Below, in pieces: positions 41,350-49,676 of a DNA stretch of 49,676 nt. Origin of the DNA: Triparma columacea (lineage: Eukaryota; Sar; Bolidophyceae; Parmales; Triparmaceae); the NCBI GenBank assembly GCA_030267965.1, contig BRYA01000280.1, positions 1-49,676 on the forward strand, read 5' to 3'. Within the stretch, counting starts at the first letter, position 1. Each line of letters starts with the position of its first letter. A model generated the notes under the pieces. The model was not told the DNA's origin and searched no databases. It worked only from the letters and a program-made list of their open reading frames with translations. Made by a program: the position numbers and the translations under genes.

Positions 41350-41518
41350 TGATAGAAAGTTGCAAAAAAGTAGAATTTGTTGGCCGCTAAACAAGTTAGA
41401 CCGGCTTGAAAATTGACAGGCGCGAACATTGACATGGAAATTACAGCATCGACTGTATATTTCCGACCAAAGTCCAGAAAAGAACCCAGAAAATAATCTC
41501 AAATTTATACAAGAAATT

Positions 41519-44500
41519 ATGGGCAGAGTCAAGTTCGCTGAAGGTACCAAGATGGGCGTGAAGAAATCTAGGACTCTCTCTAAAGCTGGGAGGAACGGTA
41601 AATCCAAAATCAACAGGTACTTTGAGAACTCCACAAAATCTCCCCCCGACCTCACGAAGAGAAGTGAGAAAGTGGGACCCAAGACGGTCTCTCCGGGTTC
41701 AATGTTCGTCGAGAAGAGGAAGGTGGGGAATTCAAGGAGGGGGGGGGCATGGAAAGGAAGCAGTCTCGACTTTGACGACGAAAAAAAGGAGGAACAAGCC
41801 GGAAATACCCCGAAACTTTGCCTCTGTGTTGATTTCAGGGCGGACTCCACGGTGGAAGGGGAAAATTTTGGGGGACTTCCGGGAGGATTCTCGGGAGGGT
41901 CCAAGGAACAGGACTCACAAGGCACGGCCTTCAGGCTTTTGATGGGGGAAGTGTTGGAGAGTGGGGTGAAGAGAGGTTTTTTGGGGATGGGGAGCTACAT
42001 TGTCGGCGCGAGGGGGATGGAGGAAAGCTCCGAGTTTGGATTGAGGGACGAAGCGGTCGGTAGTTGGGGGGGAGAGAGTTTGAAGTCCTTCCCCCAGCCT
42101 GCAGCCGCATTTTCTGCCGATTCATCCTTCTCATACTACTCATCGTTGGTCACGAAGGCCACGACGAGCCTCCTCCGAGCTCGGATCGTTTCCAGAAGGA
42201 GCATGAACGGCGGAGGTGGCAGAAGCAGTTTGTAAGTCGGAGCGGGGCGTCAGAGGGGTGGGGGCAATAATAGCAAGAGGCGAAACGACGAGCTTCAGTG
42301 TTGACAAGGTCAATGACATTCTCGACATCAGTCAGTCTCGCATGTTATTTTGACGTCGCCGACGATAATTGCACACGCGAACACACGATTCATTTCGCTC
42401 ATCGTGGCAAACGAAGCGAGGCACGGAAAGAGTGAAATTTGCACCGATCCATATTTTTGTTCCTAACCCTCTTTGCGATTCATTTCGCTCATCGCAGGTT
42501 CCGCAAGGCCAAGGGAGGAGTGACGACGGGAAGGGGGGATAAAGGGACCGAAAACGACGACCCAGCGTACAGAGCCTTCCTAATTATCTACATTCCGGAC
42601 TACAACCTGGATAAGAGTGCCAAGGCTGGGTCTTCTGAACCCTTCGTCTCACTGTGCCTCAAGACAATGACCGGCGCCAGCTCCGCCGTCAAGAAGGTAA
42701 AAATAGTGGTGGTGAGGTGCGGGGACTCCTTGACGTTCTCGACGAGGGGGGCTAACAAGGGGATCGAGGAATTGGTTGGGAGCGTCGAGGGTGCCGGGAA
42801 CGCCAACCTGAGTTTGGAGATCGTCACGGCCAATACCCCAGCAGCAGGTAGGTTGTGGCGGCGAGTGAAGCGAGTCGCCGAATTTTTGCGTAAGCGACAG
42901 GAGGAGTAGATTCGCTCCTCCCCTCAAACTTAGTCCCCCGCTAACATGCCCCTCTTTTACACCTAGTCTCCCACATCCTCGGAATCATCAACACGGTGTA
43001 CGTCCCGGAACTCAAGACAAAGCTCATGCTGCCACCGATTGATGGGGACAGCTGCGAGATCAAGCTCGATCTCCACCCCACCGTCCTCCCAGATTACGAT
43101 GTCGGGAGTTTGGCTAGCTCGAGGTTCCTAAGGCAGGAGAGCTTGGGGGATTTGGTTATCAAGAGCAGGGTCGGGCTCGAGGCAATAGGTACGAAGAAGA
43201 GGGAGGAGCGAAGCGACGGCCGAAACAGTGTAATATAACAACAGGAGAGTGTCAACACTTAGTGCCCTTGAGAGCGAATTGGAACGAAGTGATGACAACT
43301 AACAACCTGCCCGTCGCAGACGTCAGCCTCTTCTTCGGCTACCCTCTCGTCGCGATGCCAGGAGGAGAGGGAGGGATGGAAAGGAAAGGGATGGCTGCCT
43401 TGGGGAGCTGTGTCACGAGCTGGCTCGTCAAGGAGAAATGCGGGCTACTTTTGAAGACGAAGACGAAGGTGAGGTTTCAGAGCGGCGAGCGACGGGAACC
43501 ACTTGACGGGCCAACAGTGGCTCTTGCACGTGCGTCATGGGACCAACAACAGACTAACCATAGCGCACGCAGAACCCGGTGACGCACATGTTCGAATTCT
43601 ACGTCCTTCTCCCCTCGTCTTCAGGCAAGAGCTTCCTCCTCAACCAAGTCACAGACAGGTCTCTCTTCATGGGAGGAATCGTCGGGTCCGGGGGTAGCGA
43701 CAAAAAGAGCGAGAACGGAGAAGGGAAAAAGGCCTACGAAGGGTATATCTCGGAGGCGATGGGGCTGTTCGACATCGGTCCCTTGAACCCCCTATTTTTG
43801 GACGGGTCGGTGGAGGAGGTTGAGTTGAAGGTTGGGTTAGGGGCAGGGGAGGAGGAAGGGGAGGAAGAAGATAGCGAGAGCGAGGAGGAAGATTATGGCG
43901 ACGACGACGATAGTGAGACCACGAAGGAATACGGATCCGTTCTCGACATGGACATCGTCAACATGGACATCGTCAGCATGGACATCGTCGGCATGGACAT
44001 CGTCGACGAGGCCTCGGGGAAGATGAAGCAGCCTGACCCCATCACCGCCGCCTTACCAAAGTCGATGGCCAATGGCTTGCTCCGGGGCAAGATGCCCCAG
44101 AACAGGAAGAAGATCACCTTCGACGACTCTGACCTTTCGAGCGACGACGAGGAGGTTGGTGACACGGTTGATTACACTTCGAAGACACCGTCTAAGCGGA
44201 AGGGCGCCTCCCCCAAGCAGATCGTATCACCCATCGTGTATGGGCGCAAGAAGCAGACCATCGAAACGGAGGTCCAAAAGCCGTCTGACAAGACGACAAA
44301 GACGACCAGGATGCTACCCACGAACGGAGATGGGTTAGTGGAGGACATCCAAGAAGCAGAAGTAGTGGTTGAGGCCGAGGAGGTTGGAGAAGAGGCCGAG
44401 GAGGTTGGAGGAGAGGCCGAGGAAGTCATCGTCGAGGCTGAGGTTATCGAGGAGGAGGAGGAGAGCGAGGGCGGCGGGGACAAGGACGAGGTCGGAGGAG

Positions 44501-44532
44501 TGCAGTTCGTTTACAGCTTTGAAGAAGAGTAG
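41519..44532 (+). CDS. Unrecognised five-exon protein with acidic C-terminal tail
   Basis: Exons 41519-42231, 42498-42847, 42967-43188, 43263-43468 and 43573-44532 (phases 2, 1, 1, 0) give 816 residues. The first ATG starts MGRVKFAEGTKMGVKKSRTL and is soon followed by KSKINRYFEN, which resembles a PCNA-interacting (PIP-like) motif but lacks the Gln. A folded core of about 230-560 (FLIIYIPDYNLDKSAKAGSS, ILGIINTVYVPELKTKLMLP, VADVSLFFGYPLVAMPGG, HMFEFYVLLPSSSGKSFLLN) is not matched to any family I know. The tail is acidic, with four MDIV repeats, SP/TP sites around TPSKRKGASPKQIVSP, and Glu-rich repeats. A nuclear protein is likely. Replication or repair is possible given the neighbours but unproven. 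Confidence 0.65.
43946..44010 (+). repeat. 15-bp tandem repeat encoding (N/S/G)MDIV
   Basis: Four near-identical 15-bp units (ATGGACATCGTC plus three variable bases) in the acidic tail of the five-exon gene. Confidence 0.75.
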
Positions 44533-44667
44533 AGTTTGGGTGTGTATGTGGGAGGGCGAGGACGGAATGTATAGGGAAAGAAAAGAAAGAGAGTAGATTG
44601 CATCACATACAGTGCCTTTATTTGGTATGCACAGAACGACACAGCCATCTCCCCCATCCTTCCTCAT

Positions 44668-45409
44668 TCATCCCTTGAATACTTCAAAGTTATCGTCCCG
44701 AACTATCATCCACGCGACCGCGACCCCCCCAAGACCTCCTGCAATCCACGTCCCGTTTGTCAGACCCACCGCACACGCAACTTCCATCACCCCCCGACCG
44801 CGATGACGGGAGTTACGGAAATACGAGAAAAGGTAGACTGCGACGAGCGGAACGAAATGTCAAAGGGTTTGGGGTAAGTTGAAAAGATGCGTCTCGTCTC
44901 TTCGCTTATCTCCTCGCTCCGCCTCACCGAAGGTATTGAAGGCCATCTGATAATACACGCACCCGACCACGCACCCCAGCGCTCTCGCGTTCAAGGAGGG
45001 GGGGAGGTCGGCTTCAGTAACCAAACCGAAGGACAGCGAAAGGAAGAGGAGGGAGGGGAGAAGGGTGGTGTAACCGTTCATCACATCAATGGCGTAGCCG
45101 GCAGAAGTTGGAGTGACGTAGGAAATGTCGTAAAGAGCGTAGGTCGACCATATTTGTGACCACGTTTGTAAGCGGTGGAAGTTAGTGATGGTCAGGAAGG
45201 AAGGGGAAATAAGGAAATTGAGCACTACTTTGGATGGGGGGAGATTAGATTGGAGGAGGGAAGAGAATTGATGGAGGATTGTCGGGAGAGTAAGGGAGAG
45301 GGAGATCTCGATGTAGGCGATAAGGCTGCGTGTGTGAGAGCAGGGGGACAGGTGTGCAAGGGGTGAGCGAGGGGAATGAGGGGATGTCTGACATTTCTGG
45401 GTCAAACAT
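44668..45409 (-). CDS. Multi-pass membrane protein, EXPERA/emopamil-binding-like
   Basis: The main 5' exon is open from 45405 down to 44928. Exon 2 is 44837-44668 (phase 1, donor GTGAGG, acceptor CGCAG). At least four hydrophobic helices are visible: SLIAYIEISLSLTLPTIL, TTLLPSLLFLSLSFGL, GCVVGCVYYQMAFNTFVYLF and TNGTWIAGGLGGVAVAWMIV. The order Tyr-rich helix, NTF..Y.FSYF, then NG.W.. helix resembles the EXPERA fold of emopamil-binding protein (sterol isomerase) and TMEM97. The known catalytic residues could not be checked. The start is unresolved: no ATG is in the main frame, but ATG 45409 could join it through a short intron ending at CACGCAG (exon from 45325) with a weak GTCAGA donor. Confidence 0.5.
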
Positions 45410-45912
45410 TGCGGATTGCGTTGTTAAAAGTGTCTTTTTGTAATTCCCGTCTTATATCATAAGTAATGAGTGGGTAATGAGTAGTGGATTGGCGGTGAAT
45501 ACTTTGAATGAATACTTTTCGAGTTCATTCCCCAATCACAACTCAAAACAACTCACACATTGATGATTGTAAAGACATCTAACGCTCTCACTCCCCAATT
45601 CTTCTCTCCATATCCCTCTCCAGCCAGGTACTCCAACGACGAGAGGCTTAGGGAAAGGTATAAGAGAAGGAAGAAGAGGAAATTCATTTTTTGAGATCCT
45701 CAAAATCTCAAAATCCAAAACCCCACCGCACCCGTTCAACAATATTCTTTGAACTCAGAATTGCCATTTCATAACCGTACCATCACTTACACTATACAAC
45801 ACCAATCACTGTTTGATATTTAAGTTCGTTCGTAGACCTTCCCTAAACCACAAAGAACTCAAGGGTCGACATTTCCCCCCGCCAATTATTCCACCATTCA
45901 ACCAAGATAACG
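45410..45912. other. Intergenic region upstream of RNase H2B with a small ORF
   Basis: 503 bp. It contains the 43-codon frame listed separately at 45563-45694. The remainder is AT-rich and presumably contains the divergent promoters of the EBP-like gene and the RNase H2 subunit. Confidence 0.35.
45563..45694 (+). CDS. Possible 43-residue basic microprotein
   Basis: ATG-to-TGA frame beginning MIVKTSNALTPQFFSPYPS and ending YSNDERLRERYKRRKKRKFI-F. The second half is strongly basic and looks like real coding sequence (AGGTACTCCAACGACGAGAG codon use like nearby exons). CCATATCCCTCTCCAG directly before it is also a good acceptor, so it may instead be a last exon of a gene whose first exon I cannot find. 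No family recognised; a small mitochondrial or ribosome-associated protein would fit the composition. Confidence 0.3.
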   Translation: MIVKTSNALTPQFFSPYPSPARYSNDERLRERYKRRKKRKFIF

Positions 45913-47379
45913 ATGACTGCAAAACTCGCACTCCTCCCATCCGGTAAGTTGAACAGATTTCACAGCCGGTACAATGGATATATTGCAGTTTGAGACTAAT
46001 GTTGCTCAAATAAATCCCTTCTAATGGAACCCTTCTCGGGGGGAAGATATTTGGAAGAACTTAAATGAGGCCTCAAGACTTCCCACAACTCCTTGCATCT
46101 TCCTAACCCTCTCTTTCATCTTTATTCATCCCACCTTTCAGATGTATTCTCTTCCCTTAATCCCTCCACTCACCTGACAACCTTCCACCTCCCCCACCCC
46201 CGCACCTCCCTCTCAACCCCTTTCCTTCTCAACCCCGCCTCCAACTCTCCTGCCCTCCTCGAGGTGAACAAGCACCAGCCTTCCAAGTACAGTTCCCACC
46301 TCGTCTCCACCTCCCGCTACGTTCCTGACGGTTGCATCTACATGCTAACTCCCATCGACAGCCTTTTCCTCCTCCTCCCCTCCCTCACCGAGAAGCTAGG
46401 GAAGCTCAGCCCCTACGACCAGCTAGTCTCAGAGCTCGGGGGGGCCTCCTCCCTCGGCCGCGTGGTAACCCCTGCCCTGCTGAAAAAGGTGTGCACCGTC
46501 AGCGACTGCATGGGGGACGACATGCTGCTCTACAAGATTGACGAGGTCAAGGTGAGGCCTTAGTGGCGGCAGGCACAATGGGGCGACGGGGGCCCGGAGG
46601 GCGACCGGTAGGACATGGCGGCAAGGGCGACATGGATGTTGACCCCCTCCTCCCCACCCCCTCAACACCCCTTCCTCCCTCACTCAATCTGACCCCCCGC
46701 CCCCGCCCCCGCCCCGTCACAGGTGTTGAACTGGCTGGAGAAGAAGTACCTTCGGGTCCAGAGTTTACTGGAGAGCCGAGAGAAGGAGAGGGAGGGTGCT
46801 AACCAGGCTACCGAAAAGCAGAGCCTCGCCGAAGGGTTCAACATGGGTGGGGCTGAGAACGTGAGGAAAGAGGGGGCAGAGGGGGGAGAGGGTGAGAATG
46901 CAAAGGTGAGATTAATTAGGAGGGCGAGGCACGGTGCGGAAATTATAAGGGCCGTGCAAAGTGTTCTCGCAAAAAGCCAACCAAACCCTGCCCCTCCTCC
47001 TTCGCCCAACCCCTCTTAGGCCAAGAAGCACAAGAACATGGTCAGCGAGTACGCCGCCGTTCACGTTTGCGAGTACCTGAACTCTTACTGGTCCGGTAAG
47101 TTCCTCTCCCACGTCTCCGTCTCCCCCTCCGTTCTTAGCGAGAATAAGTCCTCTGGCGTCAAGCGTAAGGCCGCTTGGGATAAGGGTAGGGACGAGGAGT
47201 CTGACAAGATCCTGACTTACACTATGGGGGAAGCGACGGGGAAGGGAGGGGTGGAAGAGAAGAAGGAGGAAGAAAGGAAAAGGAAGGAGAGGGATAGCAA
47301 GAAACAACAGGACTTGAAGAAGGCGAGCAAGGGGATGAAAAGTCTAGCGAGCTTCTTTGGGGGGGGGAAGAAAAAATAA
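45913..47379 (+). CDS. RNASEH2B: Ribonuclease H2 subunit B
   Basis: Exons 45913-45943, 46142-46551, 46723-46905 and 47020-47379 (phases 1, 0, 0) give 327 residues; the human protein is 312. The N-terminal triple-barrel part contains GCIYMLTPIDSLFLLLPSL (matches the YVVTPFDPLFLLL core of the family) and DQLVSELG. The helical part has LLYKIDEVKVLNWLEKKYLRV, and EYLNSYW closes the folded domain. A Lys/Glu-rich tail ends with MKSLASFFGGGKKK, a PCNA-interacting (PIP-like) box; animal RNASEH2B also ends in a PIP box. With subunits A and C it forms nuclear RNase H2, which removes ribonucleotides from DNA, including those left by polymerase epsilon (encoded 20 kb away). Confidence 0.88.
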
Positions 47380-47567
47380 AGGACAGGGCAGAGGAGGGGA
47401 AAGGGAAGTTATGGAGGAAGACACCGCGAATTAAGGGCGGAGGGAGGAAGAATAGGGTGGAGGAGAATAAAGAATCTAATTTTCTTCCGACGGACGGTTC
47501 GCAAAAAGTATTATATTCATCGCTCGTCTTCCCCCCCCTTCCCTTCCTCTCCCCCCCCAATATCTCT

Positions 47568-48659
47568 TCACTTCAATCCCATCCCAATCCACGCCACCCC
47601 AACAGCCACCGCGACAACGCTGCTCCAGAAGCTAAGTTTAACCGGTACATCCGGTCTCTTCATCCTCTCCCCGATCCTCACCGTCCCCTCCCCGATAACA
47701 GTCGTCGTGAACGACATCGCAAGGACCGTCCCCAGCGCGTACGACAGCAGGAAGAAAACGTTCCCCCTCCAACTACCTACCGCTAACCCCCCCGCCAGGC
47801 TCGGTGCGCCGTCCCAGCTGAATCCATGCAGCAGTCCGTTTAGTAGCACGGCCTTGCTCCCGGCGTTGGCTACGGTGTGCTCGGAGGTCACGGCGGCGGA
47901 GAGGGACTGGGTGTGGGTGGCGGTTTTTAAATCCATAGCCCATTCACGAGCTTCTCTTATACCCATCACACCTATAAGTACGAGGGAGAGGCCTACTGCG
48001 AATTCGGTTAGGAACGCGAGCTTGGGGAGGTACGCTGAGAACCTGTCGGTGGCTGATAGAGCGTTCTTTAGACCGTAGGCTGTGGCCCCGAGGAGCATGG
48101 CGGATACGCCGTGTCCGAGGCCCCAGAGGGCGCCGACGCGGATGGACTTGTACCAGCGCTGACCCATTATTCGAGGGAGGAGGGAGACGAGGTGGTCAGG
48201 ACCGGAGACGGCGTGGAGGGAACCGGCTAGGAGACCTGATGTTAGGAGGGATATGGAGGGGAGAAGAGGGAGGGCTGAAAGCTGGGTGTTGGATGATTGG
48301 AGTGATGGTGATGTTTGTAGGAAGGGTGATGTTTGTAGTCGTGATAATTGTGGTGATTTTAGTGTGGATGAGTGTGTGGATGAGTGTCGAGTATTTCTAA
48401 AAGTATTCGGGGAAGTAGGATTATATGATCTGTGGCTTTTTAACTCTGTTTTAGCGCTTGTTTTAGCTGTGTATGCATTTGTTGTATAGTCGTTATTAAG
48501 TTTCTTGTTGAAATTCGTTTGTTTGTTCCAATTGGGGCTAGAGGAGGAGCTAGAGGAGGAGGAGGAGAAGCTCTGACTTAGGGGACGGAAACCCGAGGTC
48601 AGCAACACACTGCTTATGAGGACAAGGCAAAGGAGGTAGTTGGGGGGCATTGTGTACAT
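47568..48659 (-). CDS. Plastid-targeted NicO/UreH-like metal transporter
   Basis: Intronless, 363 residues. A signal peptide (LLCLVLISSVLLTSG) runs into GFRPLSQSF; the Phe after the cleavage site and the Ser-rich, acid-poor stretch that follows match the bipartite plastid leader of secondary algae. The mature part has six or more hydrophobic helices. It contains the family histidine motif HAVSGPDHL in helix 1, GALWGLGHG in helix 2, GLSLVLIGVMGIRE, NGLLHGFSWDGAPSL and SYALGTVLAMSF. NicO/UreH/HupE-type proteins export or import Ni/Co or related metals. Direction and metal cannot be told; the membrane is probably a plastid envelope or thylakoid. Confidence 0.75.
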   Translation of the reverse strand: MYTMPPNYLLCLVLISSVLLTSGFRPLSQSFSSSSSSSSSSPNWNKQTNFNKKLNNDYTTNAYTAKTSAKTELKSHRSYNPTSPNTFRNTRHSSTHSSTLKSPQLSRLQTSPFLQTSPSLQSSNTQLSALPLLPSISLLTSGLLAGSLHAVSGPDHLVSLLPRIMGQRWYKSIRVGALWGLGHGVSAMLLGATAYGLKNALSATDRFSAYLPKLAFLTEFAVGLSLVLIGVMGIREAREWAMDLKTATHTQSLSAAVTSEHTVANAGSKAVLLNGLLHGFSWDGAPSLAGGLAVGSWRGNVFFLLSYALGTVLAMSFTTTVIGEGTVRIGERMKRPDVPVKLSFWSSVVAVAVGVAWIGMGLK

Positions 48660-48857
48660 TTGGTTGTATTAGGTATAGAGGATACGGTGGATATGATAAG
48701 ATTGTAATGAGAATGGAGTATTGAGGAGTTAGTGGGATATAAGTAGTGATGAGTGGGTTTTCCTCTTTTTCACTCCATTCTCCGCTCCTGTTTCTCCATT
48801 TTCTCTTCCCAAATCCTCCTTCCCCTTTACAGGCACTTTTGGGCTGCCAATTTAACA

Positions 48858-49619
48858 ATGCCTGATTCGTTAGGCTCTAATCTTGTTGGAAATATGGTAT
48901 GTATATATATTCTATCATACACATACATACTATACATATCATATAAAGTAGAAACAAGCCAAAATAGCCTCAAATCACACCCGAACCTCGTCTCATAAAA
49001 TATACTGCTTATCCTTCCATTTATAACTCATTACGCATACAACACACCGCCCTCACCACCCTGTTAAGAACCCAAACCAACCTCATCTTCAATCTATCTC
49101 CACTCCACCTCCTTCCCATCTCTCCCCCCTTCAAACCCCTCTAACCCTCCCCCCCCGCTCTCCCCTCCAAACCCTCAGTCCTTCGGTGCCTTCTACGGTC
49201 TCGCCTTCGGTTCCGCCGTCGCCGCTTGGTCCTCCCCACCAATATCCGACACCAAAGGTTTCTCCGCTCTCCAAACCTCCTCCGCCGAGGTGACCAACAC
49301 TTTCCGTACAGTCGGTAGAATGGGCCTACTATTCACAGCCGCGACAGGGGCGTTTACACTTGTTAGCGGACTATCACAAGAGATCCGAGCGAAGAAGGAC
49401 CCTCTAAACCCCGCCCTAGGCTCTGCGGCTGTGGGTTTCATGATGGGTCTTTCTAAGAAGCGTCTTGATCTTGCCTGCGCAGGTGCGCTGGGGTTTGGGG
49501 CTTTCACCTTCGCGGGGGCTATGTTTGGGGGAAAGTTCATTGAGGATGAGGGGTGGGTGGAGAAGAAGAGGAGGGGGGTTACAGTTGCTGGACCTGAGTT
49601 CATCACTGAGAAGAACTAA
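48858..49619 (+). CDS. Tim17/Tim22/Tim23-family protein, NDUFA11-like
   Basis: Exons 48858-48896 and 49179-49619 (phase 0, donor GTATGT, acceptor CTCAG) give 159 residues; exon 1 is just 13 codons (MPDSLGSNLVGNM). The protein has Gly/Ala-rich helices SFGAFYGLAFGSAVAAW, GLLFTAATGAFTLVSGL, LGSAAVGFMMGLS and LGFGAFTFAGAMFGG, the four-helix plan of the Tim17 superfamily. The order and length suggest NDUFA11 (B14.7), a membrane-arm accessory subunit of mitochondrial complex I, though a translocase-like protein cannot be excluded. It is divergent to the NicO-like gene (198 bp). Confidence 0.65.
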
Positions 49620-49676
49620 AGGGAGTTAGAGTAATGGGGGAGCGTTTGTTTACAAAATTACGACAATATTTGCAAT

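Overview
The window is nuclear DNA of a flagellated, plastid-bearing alga, most likely a stramenopile (ochrophyte). The grounds are compact genes with short GT-AG introns, a plastid-targeted transporter whose leader has a conserved-Phe cleavage context, a plant/stramenopile-like cytochrome c oxidase 5C-type subunit, and ciliary genes (TOGARAM1-like, AXDND1-like) beside ordinary eukaryotic housekeeping genes. The species cannot be fixed from sequence alone; a bolidophyte-like alga is a guess.

Region 1 (1-15.6 kb) is accessory. A tandem array of four ankyrin/MYND zinc-finger genes lies on the + strand (first copy 5'-truncated). Each full copy carries the same ~115 bp promoter block, and most carry the same palindromic 3' element. 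A fifth copy (12349-15489, - strand) has the same promoter and first five codons, but about 640 residues of DUF285/BspA-like repeats are inserted behind them. Between them lie a low-complexity PDZ gene with a decayed copy of its own 3' end beside it, a five-exon coiled-coil gene, a HAD-like gene and an orphan 100-aa ORF.

Region 2 (16.0-27.7 kb) is core: a 50-aa COX5C-like gene split by one intron, proteasome lid subunit RPN5 (3 exons), the complete DNA polymerase epsilon catalytic subunit (7 exons, 2258 aa) with an apparently degenerate C-terminal CysB motif, and an opine-dehydrogenase-like gene.

Region 3 (27.8-39.1 kb) holds a small coiled-coil gene, an AXDND1-like axonemal dynein light-chain-domain protein, a ~21% GC island, a SET-domain gene with a decayed duplicate of part of its 3' exon, and a TOGARAM1/crescerin-like TOG-array gene.

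Region 4 (39.5-49.6 kb) holds a GPALPP1/DUF3752-like gene, an unrecognised 5-exon gene with an acidic tail, an EXPERA/EBP-like membrane protein, RNase H2 subunit B with a C-terminal PIP-like box, a plastid-targeted NicO/UreH-like transporter, and a Tim17-family (NDUFA11-like) protein.

Exon joins were worked out by hand from splice consensus and reading phase. In every multi-exon model given with coordinates the summed coding length is a multiple of three, except the EBP-like gene, whose 5' end is unresolved. Introns of neighbouring genes between 34.5 and 45 kb share a GAGCGAAGCGA-type motif, which may be an introner-like signature.
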